Source: Bacteroidaceae bacterium
GTDB lineage: Bacteria > Bacteroidota > Bacteroidia > Bacteroidales > Bacteroidaceae
Assembly: GCA_024401185.1 (NCBI GenBank)
Contig: JAKSLO010000020.1
Location: 1 to 32,550 of the forward strand
Length of the DNA stretch: 32,550 nucleotides
Direction: 5' to 3'
The translations under genes and the position numbers were made by a program. Positions 1 through 9,464 of this stretch are shown piece after piece. How positions within the stretch are numbered: the stretch's first letter is position 1; each line of letters opens with the position of its first letter. The notes under the pieces were generated by a model. That model did no database searches, was not told the DNA's origin, and saw only the letters and a list, made by a program, of their open reading frames with translations.

Positions 1-598
1 CCTTACGCTGAGGACCGTCGAGAATCATCTGGTCGCCAGTGTAAGCGTGGATGGTTGACATGATACCGCTCTGGATAGCAGCATACTTGTTCAAAGCTGC
101 AGCCATGGGAGCCAAGCAGTTGGTGGTGCAAGATGCAGCAGAGATAACCTTATCCTCAGCAGTCAGAGTGGTGTGGTTAACGTTGTAAACGATAGTGGGC
201 AGATCGTTACCAGCGGGAGCTGAGATAACAACCTTCTTAGCACCAGCCTGGAGGTGAGCAGAAGCCTTCTCCTTTGAAGTATAGAAACCGGTGCACTCCA
301 AAACTACGTCAACATCGTTAGCTGCCCAGGGGCAGTTTGCAGCGTTAGCCTCAGCAGAGATCTTGATCTCCTTACCGTCAACGATGATAGAGTTCTCAGT
401 TGCCTCTACGGTGTGCTTACCCTCGCCGAACTTACCAGCGAAACCACCCTGAGCGGTGTCATACTTCAACAGGTGAGCCAACATCTTGGGGCTTGTCAAG
501 TCGTTGATAGCAACAACCTCATAACCTTCTGCCTCAAACATCTGACGGAAAGCCAGACGACCGATACGGCCAAAGCCGTTAATAGCTACTTTTGTCAT
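1..598 (-). CDS. gap: Glyceraldehyde-3-phosphate dehydrogenase, N-terminal part (cut by window edge)
   Basis: Glycolytic enzyme that converts glyceraldehyde-3-phosphate, NAD and phosphate to 1,3-bisphosphoglycerate in the cytoplasm. About 199 codons are present, starting at the ATG read down from 598. The Rossmann fold opens with [13 protein letters not shown] (residues 3-15) and INDL (31-34, the usual NAD-binding Asp). The active-site segment [12 protein letters not shown] places the catalytic Cys at 157, and the helper His lies in [10 protein letters not shown] (about 184). The C-terminal third is outside the window. The gene diverges from mscL across a 256-bp gap. The coding region reads cleanly with no frameshift, and the family assignment is secure. 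Confidence 0.97.
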   Translation of the reverse strand, partial: MTKVAINGFGRIGRLAFRQMFEAEGYEVVAINDLTSPKMLAHLLKYDTAQGGFAGKFGEGKHTVEATENSIIVDGKEIKISAEANAANCPWAANDVDVVLECTGFYTSKEKASAHLQAGAKKVVISAPAGNDLPTIVYNVNHTTLTAEDKVISAASCTTNCLAPMAAALNKYAAIQSGIMSTIHAYTGDQMILDGPQRK

Positions 599-711
599 TT
601 TTTTAATAATTTAATGGTTAAAACTACTATAAACTTATTAATCAAGATTTCTGCGTCGAACGAAAAAGTGTCTTACCCACAATTACAATAATGTGCAGAC
701 CTACATGCCGT

Positions 712-719
712 CAAAAGTA
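712..719 (-). promoter_or_regulatory. Possible -7 element of a Bacteroidetes promoter for gap
   Basis: Read on the minus strand this is TACTTTTG, which fits the Bacteroidetes -7 consensus TAnnTTTG. It lies 114 bases upstream of the gap start. No convincing TTTG is present 19-21 bases further upstream, so the -33 half is weak. The rest of the 599-854 gap is AT-rich, and I see no clear promoter for mscL in it. Confidence 0.35.
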
Positions 720-854
720 GCACTAAAAGTACCATTATGTAGCAATATTTGGCCAATTTCATCACTTTTTCTTTATTTACAGCGCAAAATTACAAATTTA
801 TTTTTAATTTCGCATTGTCAAATACTGATTTTTTTAAAATAAATCGCAATTATT

Positions 855-1310
855 ATGAAATTTGTAGAAGAGTTTAAAGCATTTGCATTGAAAGGCAACG
901 TGATTGACATGGCTGTCGGTGTTATCATCGGTGGTGCGTTTGGAAAGATTGTAAGTTCGGTTGTTGCCAACATTATCATGCCTCCCATTGGCGTCTTGGT
1001 GGGTGGTGTTGACTTCACAAAACTCAGCGTCACTATCAAGGATGCTGTTCCTGCCGTCCTCAACGAGGCTGGCGAGGAGATTGAGGCTGCTAAGGAAGCC
1101 GTGACATTGAACTATGGTCAGTTCCTGCAGGATGTCCTTGACTTCGTTATCATCGCTTTCTGCATCTTCATCATGGTGAAGTTCATTACCAAGCTTACCA
1201 CCAAGAAGAAGAAAGAAGAGAAGCCTGCCGAGCCAGCTCCTGCTCCCGAACCCTCAGCTGAAGAGAAGCTCCTTACCGAGATTCGCGACCTACTGAAGGA
1301 GAAGAAGTAA
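855..1310 (+). CDS. mscL: Large-conductance mechanosensitive channel MscL
   Basis: Inner-membrane homopentameric safety valve that opens under membrane tension and releases solutes during hypo-osmotic shock. The protein is 151 residues (E. coli MscL has 136). It begins with the family N-terminal helix and TM1, containing [20 protein letters not shown] (about 14-33). TM2 is at about 90-113, followed by the Lys/Glu cluster KKKKEE (117-122) that acts as a charged gate region in the family. A Pro/Ala/Glu-rich linker (124-136) and a C-terminal helix complete it. The ATG at 855 begins exactly at the conserved [16 protein letters not shown] water channel gene follows, so the two make an osmotic-response pair. 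Confidence 0.97.
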   Translation: MKFVEEFKAFALKGNVIDMAVGVIIGGAFGKIVSSVVANIIMPPIGVLVGGVDFTKLSVTIKDAVPAVLNEAGEEIEAAKEAVTLNYGQFLQDVLDFVIIAFCIFIMVKFITKLTTKKKKEEKPAEPAPAPEPSAEEKLLTEIRDLLKEKK

Positions 1311-1382
1311 TACATAATTAAATAATAGGAACTCACCGAGAGCGACTAACTTAAGAACCAATTAATCAAAAAAAAGATAAAC

Positions 1383-2045
1383 ATGAAGAAATATTTAGCA
1401 GAATGCATTGGTACATTCGTACTGACATTCCTGGGTTGCGGCGCAGCTGTCAGCCTTCATTGCGGATATGATCCCGCTTCTGTTATCGGTACTGCCATGG
1501 CATTTGGTTTGGCCGTAATCGCAATGGCATACACCATCGGTGGCATTTCGGGTTGCCACATCAACCCCGCCATCACCCTCGGTTGCCTGCTTACCAAGCG
1601 CATTAGTGGAAAGGACGCAGCATGTTACATGCTGGCACAAGTTGTAGGAGCCTGCATAGCAGGTGGCATTCTGGCATTGGCCTACGGAACCGCATCAGGC
1701 ATTGGTACCAACGGTATTGGCGCAGGTTGCCACGGCAGCATCATCCGTGCCGTGGGCATTGAGGCCATCCTCACCGCCTTGTTCGTATTCGTTGTGCTGG
1801 GCGCAACTCATAAGACCAATGGCGAGACCAGCAAGTTCGCTGGCTTGGCAATCGGATTGAGCCTTATCCTCATCCACCTCGTAGGCATCCACTTCACCGG
1901 AACAAGCGTCAACCCTGCTCGTTCTATCGGTCCTGCCATCTTTGTGGGCGGTGATGCCTTGGCAAATCTCTGGATATTTATCGTTGGACCCTTTGCAGGT
2001 GCCATCGTAAGTGCACTCGTATGGAAGTGCATAGAAGAAAAATAA
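1383..2045 (+). CDS. aqpZ: Aquaporin Z (water channel)
   Basis: Inner-membrane MIP-family channel of 220 residues with six hydrophobic segments. Both NPA boxes are intact: HINPAIT (N61) and TSVNPARS (N177, R180). By spacing to E. coli AqpZ, the aromatic/arginine selectivity filter reads F41, H165, T174 and R180, which is the water-selective set rather than the glycerol-facilitator set. It starts 72 bases after mscL and is followed 26 bases later by a barrel protein, so the three probably share a transcript. Nothing is missing. Confidence 0.96.
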   Translation: MKKYLAECIGTFVLTFLGCGAAVSLHCGYDPASVIGTAMAFGLAVIAMAYTIGGISGCHINPAITLGCLLTKRISGKDAACYMLAQVVGACIAGGILALAYGTASGIGTNGIGAGCHGSIIRAVGIEAILTALFVFVVLGATHKTNGETSKFAGLAIGLSLILIHLVGIHFTGTSVNPARSIGPAIFVGGDALANLWIFIVGPFAGAIVSALVWKCIEEK

Positions 2046-2071
2046 TTACAACATCTAAAAACACAAAACAA

Positions 2072-2779
2072 ATGAAAAAATTTTTTGTTGCTGCTCTCGC
2101 ACTCATCTGTAGTGGCAGCGCATTCGCAATTGACAATGAGCCCGAGGAGGGTTTGACCACCCAGATTTTCGTGGGTATGAACACGAGCAAGATTAGCAAT
2201 CTGACTGAAATGGATGGCAAAATTGGTGGAACCGCAGGTATCAAGTTCGAATACATGCTCCCCAACGCTCAAGGCACCTACATCAACGCCGGTCTTGACT
2301 GGACGATGAAGGGCGCTAAGAAGACGGTTAAAGCCAACTTCCCCGGCATTGGTACCGTAGATGCTATCACAAGCATACCCACTCACTACGTTGAGTTGCC
2401 CGTTCACCTCGGTTTCCGTTACAACATCCTCCCCGAGTTGGGTGTATATGCTGACTTCGGTCCCTACTTCGCATTTGGTGTTACCGGTAACTGCAAGTTA
2501 TCTCTCGACGCCGATGGTTCACAGGTGGCTCAGTACGAGGACAGCTATGCCATTTTCAAGAAGTCTTCTTCAAGAACCAACTTCCAGCGTTGGGATGCAG
2601 GTCTCGGCTTCCGCATCGGTTGCGAGTACGACAATCGCTACAGCCTTAACATTGGCTGCGACTGGGGTATTACCGATATGTGGCGCGACACCTATCGCGA
2701 TGCCATGCACGATTCTGGCGTTCAGCTCAATAAGATCAAGAACTTTAACATGACCATCGCATTCGGTTATCGTTTCTAA
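2072..2779 (+). CDS. Outer-membrane beta-barrel protein (PorT/OMP_b-brl_2 type)
   Basis: Secreted protein of 235 residues. The ATG at 2072 is chosen over an upstream in-frame ATG at 2021 because it opens a textbook signal peptide (MKKFFVAALALICSGSAFA). The mature part alternates hydrophobic and polar residues with paired strands such as HYVELPVHLGFRYNI and LGVYADFGPYFAFGV, and it ends in the aromatic FGYRF usual for outer-membrane barrels. The pattern fits the porin-family barrel domain common in Bacteroidetes. The cargo or partner is unknown. It is the last gene of the mscL-aqpZ group and is followed by a strong terminator. Confidence 0.82.
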   Translation: MKKFFVAALALICSGSAFAIDNEPEEGLTTQIFVGMNTSKISNLTEMDGKIGGTAGIKFEYMLPNAQGTYINAGLDWTMKGAKKTVKANFPGIGTVDAITSIPTHYVELPVHLGFRYNILPELGVYADFGPYFAFGVTGNCKLSLDADGSQVAQYEDSYAIFKKSSSRTNFQRWDAGLGFRIGCEYDNRYSLNIGCDWGITDMWRDTYRDAMHDSGVQLNKIKNFNMTIAFGYRF

Positions 2780-2808
2780 TCTGTCACCCGACAGAACAGT
2801 CCATACAG

Positions 2809-2847
2809 AGGAGTCTTCCAACAGCGTTTTGGAAGACTCCTTTTTTT
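2809..2847 (+). terminator. Intrinsic terminator after the barrel gene
   Basis: The stem is perfect over 12 bp: AGGAGTCTTCCA at 2809-2820 pairs with TGGAAGACTCCT at 2830-2841. The loop is nine bases, and an uninterrupted T run extends to 2847. It ends the mscL-aqpZ-barrel transcript. Confidence 0.93.
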
Positions 2848-2850
2848 CAG

Positions 2851-2878
2851 TGCATAGTTCTTAGTGCATAGTTCTTAG
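2851..2878. repeat. 14-bp tandem direct repeat (two exact copies)
   Basis: TGCATAGTTCTTAG occurs at 2851-2864 and again immediately at 2865-2878. It sits just after the terminator T run. The gap 2780-3096 has no gene and otherwise holds the terminator, the large hairpin at 2937-3014 and the purM promoter. Confidence 0.9.
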
Positions 2879-2936
2879 TTTTTGCGCAAAAACCCACAAA
2901 ATATTCATACATTTTGCATAGCGTGTGCCTTCAAGC

Positions 2937-3014
2937 TTCACCCGAGGATCGCCCGAGGATCCTACACAATTTCGTGGAGAATTGTGGAGGAACCTCGGGG
3001 AAACCTCGGGTGAA
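2937..3014. repeat. Long imperfect hairpin / nested palindrome, REP-like
   Basis: The outer arms TTCACCCGAGG (2937-2947) and CCTCGGGTGAA (3004-3014) are perfectly complementary. Inside them CCCGAGG (2952-2958) pairs with CCTCGGG (2993-2999), a TCCT/AGGA segment continues the stem, and ACAATT (2966-2971) pairs with AATTGT (2980-2985). The CCCGAGG motif is thus present twice on each arm. There is no T run, so it does not look like a terminator. It may be a REP-like mobile hairpin or an RNA structure. It ends 33 bases before the purM promoter. Confidence 0.7.
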
Positions 3015-3046
3015 ACTCGCAAAAATGCTATTATCAAGGCAAAGAA

Positions 3047-3078
3047 TTTGCGTATATAAGATAATATTATTATCTTTG
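3047..3078 (+). promoter_or_regulatory. Bacteroidetes sigma-type promoter for purM
   Basis: TTTG at 3047-3050, then 20 bases, then TATCTTTG at 3071-3078 match the consensus TTTG-N19-21-TAnnTTTG. The -7 box ends 18 bases before the purM ATG at 3097, giving a short leader. Confidence 0.82.
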
Positions 3079-3096
3079 CGCAAAATTTCATAGACT

Positions 3097-4296
3097 ATGA
3101 GTAACCAACGTTATATGATGCGTGGCGTAAGCGCCGCCAAGGAAGATGTTCACAATGCTATCAAGAACATCGACAAGGGTATTTTCCCCCAGGCTTTTTG
3201 TAAGATTATCCCCGACATACTGGGCGGTGATCCCGAGTACTGTAACATCATGCATGCCGACGGTGCTGGCACCAAGTCGAGCCTGGCCTACATGTACTGG
3301 AAGGAGACAGGCGACCTGAGTGTGTGGAAGGGCATTGCACAGGATGCGCTGATCATGAACACAGACGACCTGCTCTGCGTGGGTGCTGTGGATAACATCC
3401 TGGTAAGTTCTACCATCGGCCGCAACAAGATGCTCATCCCTGGCGAGGTCATCTCGGCCATCATCAACGGTACGGACGAACTCCTGCAGCAGATGCGCGA
3501 GATGGGCGTGGGCATTTACGCCACCGGTGGCGAGACGGCTGATGTGGGCGACCTGGTACGTACCATCATCGTGGACAGCACCGTAACTTGCCGCATGAAG
3601 CGCTCTGACGTCATCGACAATGCCAACATCCGTCCCGGCGACGTGATTGTGGGTCTCTCGTCAAGTGGTCAGGCCACCTATGAGACGGGCTATAACGGCG
3701 GTATGGGCAGCAACGGTCTTACCTCGGCTCGTCACGACGTGTTCAGCAAGTATCTGGCAGAGAAGTACCCCGAGAGCTACGACAAGGCCGTGCCCGAGGA
3801 ACTGGTTTACAGCGGAAGCTACAGGCTGACCGACGAGGTAGAGGGCAGTCCCATCGATGCAGGCAAACTGGTACTCTCCCCCACCCGCACCTACGCTCCT
3901 GTTGTTAAGAAGTTGCTGGACGACATGAAGGCCTTGGCTGCCGAGCGTGGTGTGAAGTTGCAAGAGGTACTGCACGGCATGGTGCATTGCACGGGTGGCG
4001 CACAGACCAAGGTGCTGCACTTCGTTGGTGACAACTGCCGCGTCATCAAGGACAACATGTTCCCCGTGCCTCCCCTCTTCAAGGCCATCATCAAGGAGAG
4101 CGGTACGGACTACGCCGAGGCCTACAAGGTCTTCAACATGGGTCATCGCCTGGAAGTGTACGTCGCTCCCGAAGACGCCGAGAAGGTCATCGCCCTTTCA
4201 AAGAGCTTCGGCATCGACGCACAGGTAATTGGACGCATCGAAGAAGGAAAGAAGAGCCTGACAATCAAGAGTGAGTTCGGAACATTCGAGTACTAA
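3097..4296 (+). CDS. purM: Phosphoribosylformylglycinamidine cyclo-ligase (AIR synthase)
   Basis: Cytoplasmic purine-synthesis enzyme that makes aminoimidazole ribonucleotide from FGAM using ATP. The protein is 399 residues, the longer form seen in Bacteroidetes (E. coli PurM has 345). The AIR-synthase N-domain shows DGAGTKSS (55-62), MNTDDLLCVGA (about 88-98) and GGETAD (144-149), and the C-domain begins at IRPGDVIVGLSSSG. It has its own promoter and stands apart from other purine genes here. The nucleotidyltransferase antitoxin gene starts 58 bases after its stop. Confidence 0.94.
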   Translation: MSNQRYMMRGVSAAKEDVHNAIKNIDKGIFPQAFCKIIPDILGGDPEYCNIMHADGAGTKSSLAYMYWKETGDLSVWKGIAQDALIMNTDDLLCVGAVDNILVSSTIGRNKMLIPGEVISAIINGTDELLQQMREMGVGIYATGGETADVGDLVRTIIVDSTVTCRMKRSDVIDNANIRPGDVIVGLSSSGQATYETGYNGGMGSNGLTSARHDVFSKYLAEKYPESYDKAVPEELVYSGSYRLTDEVEGSPIDAGKLVLSPTRTYAPVVKKLLDDMKALAAERGVKLQEVLHGMVHCTGGAQTKVLHFVGDNCRVIKDNMFPVPPLFKAIIKESGTDYAEAYKVFNMGHRLEVYVAPEDAEKVIALSKSFGIDAQVIGRIEEGKKSLTIKSEFGTFEY

Positions 4297-4354
4297 AAAG
4301 TCCCCTACTCCCCGAGGGTGAATAAGGAAGAATGGCAACAGGTAACAATTAGCA

Positions 4355-4648
4355 ATGAAAACGGCTGCATACTACATAGGAAAAATCCAGCATTACAAGG
4401 AACTGAATGCTGAGAAATTAGGAATCCAAAGAATTGGAATCTTTGGCTCTGTAGCGCGTGGCGAACAGAACGATCAAAGTGATCTTGACGTTTTCATTGA
4501 TCTTAAGGATGCAGACTACTTCGTTCTGTGCAACATACACGACGACCTGGAACAGTTGTGTGGCTGCAAGGTTGACCTTGTACATTTGCACCGCTTCCTT
4601 CGCCCTCTATTAAGAAAAAATATAGAAAAAGATGCAATCCTGGCATAA
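4355..4648 (+). CDS. mntA: MntA-like nucleotidyltransferase antitoxin
   Basis: Small (97 aa) nucleotidyltransferase of the minimal (MNT) class. The active-site motif GS-x10-DxD is complete: G31-S32, then D43-L44-D45, within IFGSVARGEQ and SDLDVFIDL. In characterised MntA/HepT pairs this enzyme blocks the HEPN toxin by transferring AMP to a tyrosine next to the toxin's catalytic motif. Its last 17 bases overlap the HEPN gene, the standard antitoxin-first order. It could act as an orphan regulatory enzyme, but the partner's intact motif makes a working toxin-antitoxin pair more likely. Confidence 0.86.
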   Translation: MKTAAYYIGKIQHYKELNAEKLGIQRIGIFGSVARGEQNDQSDLDVFIDLKDADYFVLCNIHDDLEQLCGCKVDLVHLHRFLRPLLRKNIEKDAILA

Positions 4649-5027
4649 CGACATAATCACAGACCGTTTGGAACAGATACGTGAAGCCATCTCTCTGATA
4701 AACGAGTGGAGCGGCCCGTATCATACGGAGGAAGATTTCCTCGGTTCGCCTACGGGAATGGCCATGCTTGATGCCAGCATCCTACGACTGCAAATCATCG
4801 GGGAAAGCGTCAGAGCCATCGAGGATATGACACAGGGGGAACTACTCTGTCATTACACGTCCATTCCATGGAGAAACATCATTGGCTTGCGAAACATCAT
4901 CTCTCACGACTATGCAAATGTTAACTACACAATGATAGTGAAGATCATTAAAAACAACTTGCAGGATTTGGACAACACAGTGAGTGAGATTATTATAGAT
5001 TTAAACAATAACAAGATACATAAATGA
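4632..5027 (+). CDS. hepT: HEPN-domain HepT-like toxin (DUF86 family)
   Basis: A 131-residue all-helical protein. It carries the HEPN RNase signature R-x4-H-x-Y as R87, H92, Y94 (RNIISHDY), preceded by ESVRAIED. HepT toxins are RNA-cleaving dimers, and the tyrosine is the site modified by the MNT antitoxin. Its start overlaps the antitoxin gene by 17 bases. Its stop overlaps the prfA start in an ATGA, so translation of toxin and release factor 1 may be coupled. No degeneration is visible. Confidence 0.85.
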   Translation: MQSWHNDIITDRLEQIREAISLINEWSGPYHTEEDFLGSPTGMAMLDASILRLQIIGESVRAIEDMTQGELLCHYTSIPWRNIIGLRNIISHDYANVNYTMIVKIIKNNLQDLDNTVSEIIIDLNNNKIHK

Positions 5028-6136
5028 TAGAAGATAACGAGTTACTCTCGCGCCTTGAAGGCTTGGTTAGCCGCTATGAGGAGGTTTCGACCTTGATCAC
5101 CGACCCCTCGGTGATTGCTGACCAGAAGCGCTACGTGAAGCTGACCAAGGAGTGGAAGGACCTGGGCAAGATAATGGAGGCCAGAAAGGAATACATCGGT
5201 TGCCTGCAGAACATTGATGATGCCAAGGAGATGATCCAGATGGAGGATGACGCCGACATGAAGGCTATGCTCCGCGACGAGATGGCCGAGAGCGAGAAGC
5301 GCCTCCCCGAACTGGAAGAGGAGATCAAACTGCTCTTGATTCCTGCCGACCCCGAGGACGACAAGAACGTCGTGCTGGAAATACGTGGCGGTACAGGTGG
5401 CGACGAGGCAGCCTTGTTTGCCGGTGACTTGTTCCGCATGTATTCGAAGTATTTCGAGACAAAGGGATGGAAGATGGCGGTATCGAACTTCAACGAAGGC
5501 GCTGTGGGCGGCTACAAGGAAATCGTATGCAGCGTTACCGGCGAAGGCGTATATGGCATCATGAAGTACGAGAGTGGCGTACACCGCGTGCAGCGTGTTC
5601 CCGCCACCGAGACCCAGGGACGCGTGCATACCTCGGCTGCTACGGTGGCCGTGCTGCCTGAGGCAGAGGAGTTTGATGTGGAAATCAACGAAGGCGCTAT
5701 CAAGTGGGACACCTTCCGCAGCCAGGGTGCCGGTGGTCAGAACGTCAACAAGGTGGAGTCGGGTGTACGTGCCCGCTACATGTGGCGCAACCCCTTTACC
5801 AACGAGGACGAGGAAATCCTGATTGAGTGTACCGAGACGCGCGATCAGCCCAAGAACAAGGAACGCGCCCTGGCACGTCTGCGTACCTTCATCTATGACA
5901 AGGAGCATCAGAAGTATCTTGACGACATCGCCTCTCGACGCAAGACCATGGTCAGCACGGGCGACCGCTCTGCCAAGATACGTACCTACAACTATCCGCA
6001 GGGCCGCATCACCGACCATCGCATCGGCTACACCATCTACAACCTGCCCGCCTTCATGGACGGACAGATTCAGGACTGCATCGACCACCTCATCGTGGCC
6101 GAGAATGCCGAGAGAATGAAGGAGGCCGATCTCTAA
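5024..6136 (+). CDS. prfA: Peptide chain release factor 1
   Basis: Recognises UAA and UAG in the ribosomal A site and triggers release of the finished protein. The 370-residue protein has the RF1 codon-recognition tripeptide PAT (193-195) in [18 protein letters not shown] and the universal catalytic GGQ (237-239) in [14 protein letters not shown]. The PxT motif separates it from RF2, which carries SPF. The ATG at 5024 lies inside the HepT stop (ATGA), and the N-terminal [15 protein letters not shown] fits family starts. pyrF follows after 29 bases. Confidence 0.96.
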   Translation: MIEDNELLSRLEGLVSRYEEVSTLITDPSVIADQKRYVKLTKEWKDLGKIMEARKEYIGCLQNIDDAKEMIQMEDDADMKAMLRDEMAESEKRLPELEEEIKLLLIPADPEDDKNVVLEIRGGTGGDEAALFAGDLFRMYSKYFETKGWKMAVSNFNEGAVGGYKEIVCSVTGEGVYGIMKYESGVHRVQRVPATETQGRVHTSAATVAVLPEAEEFDVEINEGAIKWDTFRSQGAGGQNVNKVESGVRARYMWRNPFTNEDEEILIECTETRDQPKNKERALARLRTFIYDKEHQKYLDDIASRRKTMVSTGDRSAKIRTYNYPQGRITDHRIGYTIYNLPAFMDGQIQDCIDHLIVAENAERMKEADL

Positions 6137-6165
6137 ACAGAAATCCAAATATAAACAACGGAAAT

Positions 6166-6984
6166 ATGACAAGAAAAGAACTTTTCGAGAATATACAGAA
6201 GAAGCAGAGTTTCCTCTGCGTAGGTCTTGACACCGACCTGAAGAAAGTCCCCGAGCACCTCTTGAAGGAAGAAGACCCCATCTTTGCCTTCAACAAGGCC
6301 ATCATCGATGCCACAGCGCCCTATTGTGTGGCCTACAAACCCAACCTTGCATTCTACGAGGCATTTGGCGTAAAGGGCATCATGGCTTTCGAGAAGACGG
6401 TGAAGTATCTGAAGGAGAACTACCCCGACCAGTTCATCGTGGCCGATGCAAAGCGTGGCGACATTGGTAATACAAGTAAGATGTACGCGCGAACCTTCTT
6501 TGGAGAGTACGACGTTGACGCGTTGACAGTAGCTCCCTATATGGGCGAGGACAGTGTCACTCCCTTCCTCGATGGTTATGATGGCAAGTGGGTAATCCTC
6601 TTGGCTTTGACCTCCAACAAAGGTAGCTTCGACTTCCAGCTCACAGAGGACAAGGAAGGTGAGCGTCTCTTCGAAAAGGTAATTCGCAAGAGTCAGGAGT
6701 GGGGCAACGACGAGAACATGATGTACGTGGTAGGTGCTACCCGTGGCGAAATGTTCAAGGACATTCGTGCTGTGGCTCCCAAGGCATTCCTGCTCGTTCC
6801 TGGCATAGGCGCCCAAGGTGGAAGCCTTGAGGAAGTATGCAAGTATGGCATGATTGAGGATTGCGGTTTGCTGGTCAACAGCAGTCGCGCTATCATCTAT
6901 GCCGACAACACAGAGAACTTTGCTCAGGTAGCAGCCAAGAAAGCAAAGGAAGTGGCTGAGCAGATGGCTGCACTTTTGAAGTAA
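6166..6984 (+). CDS. pyrF: Orotidine 5'-phosphate decarboxylase
   Basis: Last step of UMP synthesis: decarboxylates OMP in the cytoplasm. The 272-residue TIM barrel shows the substrate-binding CVGLDTD (18-24) and YKPNLAFYE (57-65). The catalytic tetrad segment [10 protein letters not shown] has D94, K96 and D99. The length and the VGATRGE and VPGIGAQGG segments fit the longer PyrF subfamily rather than the roughly 230-residue E. coli type. lpxD starts 17 bases after its stop, so it is probably co-transcribed with the lipid A genes. Confidence 0.95.
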   Translation: MTRKELFENIQKKQSFLCVGLDTDLKKVPEHLLKEEDPIFAFNKAIIDATAPYCVAYKPNLAFYEAFGVKGIMAFEKTVKYLKENYPDQFIVADAKRGDIGNTSKMYARTFFGEYDVDALTVAPYMGEDSVTPFLDGYDGKWVILLALTSNKGSFDFQLTEDKEGERLFEKVIRKSQEWGNDENMMYVVGATRGEMFKDIRAVAPKAFLLVPGIGAQGGSLEEVCKYGMIEDCGLLVNSSRAIIYADNTENFAQVAAKKAKEVAEQMAALLK

Positions 6985-7001
6985 AACAAAAAAAAGAAGA
7001 A

Positions 7002-8051
7002 ATGGAATTTACCGCAGGAATGATAGCAGGCCTCATCGAGGGCACAGTAGTAGGCGATCCCGAAGCAAAGGTCAACAACTTTGCCAAGATTGAAGAGGGA
7101 AAGCCTGGATGCATCTCTTTTCTGGCCAACGACAAATATGAAAACTACATCTACACCACCGAGAGCAGTGTGGTGCTGGTGAACAACAACTTCCAACCCA
7201 AGAAGGAAATCAAGGCTACCCTCATCAAGGTGCCCGACGCTCGTGAGGCTGTAGCCAAACTGCTTCAGATTTACGAAAGCATGAAGCCCAAACGCACCGG
7301 CATCAGCGATCTGGCGTTCATCGACTCATCGGCTAAGGTGGGCAAGAACTGCTACATCGGTCCCTTTGTGGCTATTGCCGAAGGTGTGGAGATTGGCGAT
7401 GGCTGTGTGCTGCACCCACATGTCACCATTGGCAAGAATGCCAAGGTGGGCGAGAACACCGAAATCTATAGCAACGCCGTGATCTATCACGATTGTAAGG
7501 TGGGAAGCCGTTGCATACTTCATGCAGGTTGTGTCATCGGTGCCGACGGATTTGGTTTCCAGCCAACTGAGGAAGGCTACGAGAAGATACCCCAAATCGG
7601 CATCGCCATCATCGAGGACGATGTAGAGATTGGAGCCAACACTTGCGTTGACAGAGCCGTGATGGGAGCCACCATCGTTCACAGCGGAGTAAAGCTTGAC
7701 AACCTTGTTCAGATAGCGCACAACGACGAGATTGGCAGTCACACCGTAATGTCAGCACAGGTGGGCATTGCAGGCTCTACCAAGGTGGGCGAATGGTGTA
7801 TGTTTGGCGGACAGGTAGGTGTGGCTGGCCATGCCACCATTGCCAACAAGGTGATGGCAGGTGCTCAGTCGGGCATTGCCAACAGCATCAAGAAGGATGG
7901 TACGGCCGTACAGGGTGCTCCTGCCATCGACTACAAGAATTTCTGGCGTTCAAGCGTGGTTTTCAAGAACCTGCCTGAACTCAACACAACCGTCAATCAA
8001 TTGAAAAAAGAGATTGAAGAACTTAAAAACAAATTGAATGAACAACATTAA
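7002..8051 (+). CDS. lpxD: UDP-3-O-acylglucosamine N-acyltransferase LpxD
   Basis: Third step of lipid A synthesis: transfers a 3-hydroxyacyl chain from acyl carrier protein to the 2-amine of UDP-3-O-acylglucosamine. The 349-residue protein has an N-terminal uridine-binding domain (about 1-100, with [17 protein letters not shown]), then a left-handed parallel beta-helix of hexapeptide repeats (about 105-300), then a C-terminal helix. The catalytic His is H240 in [12 protein letters not shown], matching E. coli H239. It overlaps the next gene, lpxC/fabZ, by 14 bases, which suggests translational coupling of consecutive pathway steps. Confidence 0.96.
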   Translation: MEFTAGMIAGLIEGTVVGDPEAKVNNFAKIEEGKPGCISFLANDKYENYIYTTESSVVLVNNNFQPKKEIKATLIKVPDAREAVAKLLQIYESMKPKRTGISDLAFIDSSAKVGKNCYIGPFVAIAEGVEIGDGCVLHPHVTIGKNAKVGENTEIYSNAVIYHDCKVGSRCILHAGCVIGADGFGFQPTEEGYEKIPQIGIAIIEDDVEIGANTCVDRAVMGATIVHSGVKLDNLVQIAHNDEIGSHTVMSAQVGIAGSTKVGEWCMFGGQVGVAGHATIANKVMAGAQSGIANSIKKDGTAVQGAPAIDYKNFWRSSVVFKNLPELNTTVNQLKKEIEELKNKLNEQH

Positions 8052-9429
8052 GCAATGTACTTTGGGAGACAGCTTCTCCCTGACAGGAAAAGGTCTGCAC
8101 ACAGGTTTGAAACTCACGCTGACCATTCTTCCAGCCCCCGAAGATCATGGGTACAAGATACAACGTATTGACCTTCCCGGCGAGCCTATCATCGATGCTA
8201 TTGCCGAGAATGTTGTAGAGACAACCCGTGGCACCGTGCTTGCCAAAGGCGAGGCACGATGCAGCACAGTAGAGCATGCCATGGCAGCCATGTATGCCAA
8301 CGGCATTGACAACGTGCTCTTCCAGGTTAACGGTCCCGAGTTCCCCATCCTCGATGGTAGTGCCGAACTCTATGTCAAGGAGATTGAGCGCGTAGGCATC
8401 AAGGAGCAGGAGAAGGAGAAGAACTACTACGTGATAAAGAGCAAAACCGAGATTAAGGACGAGGCAACCGGTTCATGCATCACCATACTTCCCGATGAGG
8501 ACTTCAGCATCACCACGATGATTGCATTCAACTCAAAAGTGTTGAACACTCAGTTTGCCACACTCGATGATATGCGCAACTTCGACAAGGACATCTCCGC
8601 AGCCCGCACCTTTGTGTTTGTTCGTGAGATTGAGCCTCTGCTTATGGCAGGCCTCATCAAAGGTGGAGACCTTGACAACGCCATTGTCATCTACGAGAAC
8701 GAGATGTCACAAGAGAACCTCAACAAACTATGCCAGCTGACCGGTGCTGAGGCACACGATGCCAAGATGAAGGGTTACCTGCAGCATAAGCCTCTGGTAT
8801 GGGAGAACGAGCCTGCGCGTCACAAACTGCTCGACCTTATCGGCGACATGGCTCTCATTGGCCGCCCCATCTTGGGTCGTGTCATTGCCACCCGTCCCGG
8901 TCATACTATTAATAATAAGTTCGCGCGCCTGATGCGCAAGGAGATCAAGAAGTTTGAGGTTCAGGCACCCAAGTACGACCCCAACAAGGCTCCCGTGATG
9001 GACAATATCCGCATTCGCGAATTGTTGCCTCATCGCTACCCCATGCAGTTGGTTGACAAGGTCATCGAAATGGGCAAGAAGTACATAGTGTGCGTGAAGA
9101 ACGTTACCTCCAACGAGCCTTTCTTCCAAGGACACTTCCCCACCGAGCCCGTCATGCCTGGCGTATTGCAGATTGAGGCTTTGGCACAATGCGGTGGCAT
9201 ATTGGTGTTGAGTGGTGTGGAAGAGCCTGAGAAGTGGAGTACATACTTCCTCAAGATTGACGATGTAAAGTTCCGCCAAAAGGTAATTCCTGGCGACACA
9301 CTTGTCTTCAAGGTTGAATTCGTTGTACCTCCACGCCATAACATCGCTACCATGCGAGGCTTTGCCTTCGTGGGCGAGACTTGCGTAATGGAAGCCACCT
9401 TTACGGCACAGATTGCAAAGAACAAGTAA
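8038..9429 (+). CDS. lpxC/fabZ: LpxC deacetylase fused to FabZ dehydratase
   Basis: A 463-residue natural fusion typical of Bacteroidetes. Residues 1-305 are UDP-3-O-acyl-N-acetylglucosamine deacetylase, the committed step of lipid A synthesis. Its zinc ligands are H80 (in STVEHAM), H262 and D266 (in HKLLDLIGD), and its catalytic His is H289 (in PGHTINNK). Residues about 320-463 are (3R)-hydroxyacyl-ACP dehydratase with H366 in [11 protein letters not shown] and E380 in IEALAQ. The fusion ties lipid A commitment to fatty-acid elongation, since both compete for 3-hydroxyacyl-ACP. No motif is broken in either half. Confidence 0.97.
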   Translation: MNNIKQCTLGDSFSLTGKGLHTGLKLTLTILPAPEDHGYKIQRIDLPGEPIIDAIAENVVETTRGTVLAKGEARCSTVEHAMAAMYANGIDNVLFQVNGPEFPILDGSAELYVKEIERVGIKEQEKEKNYYVIKSKTEIKDEATGSCITILPDEDFSITTMIAFNSKVLNTQFATLDDMRNFDKDISAARTFVFVREIEPLLMAGLIKGGDLDNAIVIYENEMSQENLNKLCQLTGAEAHDAKMKGYLQHKPLVWENEPARHKLLDLIGDMALIGRPILGRVIATRPGHTINNKFARLMRKEIKKFEVQAPKYDPNKAPVMDNIRIRELLPHRYPMQLVDKVIEMGKKYIVCVKNVTSNEPFFQGHFPTEPVMPGVLQIEALAQCGGILVLSGVEEPEKWSTYFLKIDDVKFRQKVIPGDTLVFKVEFVVPPRHNIATMRGFAFVGETCVMEATFTAQIAKNK

Positions 9430-9432
9430 GAC

Positions 9433-9464
9433 GTCTTTGTCCACCTTTCTCAAAGACAAAGGTG
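9433..9464 (+). promoter_or_regulatory. Two overlapping, mutually exclusive 7-bp stems after lpxC/fabZ
   Basis: GTCTTTG (9433-9439) can pair with CAAAGAC (9451-9457). CACCTTT (9442-9448) can pair with AAAGGTG (9458-9464). Each stem uses the other's loop, so only one is likely to form at a time. The element lies in the 177-base gap before lpxA. It may be an RNA switch or chance, and no function is proven. Confidence 0.35.

Noticed and set aside
5042-6172. 376-codon open frame on the minus strand covering prfA
   Set aside because: Antisense shadow: prfA has full RF1 motifs and family length, while the antisense frame has no recognisable domain.
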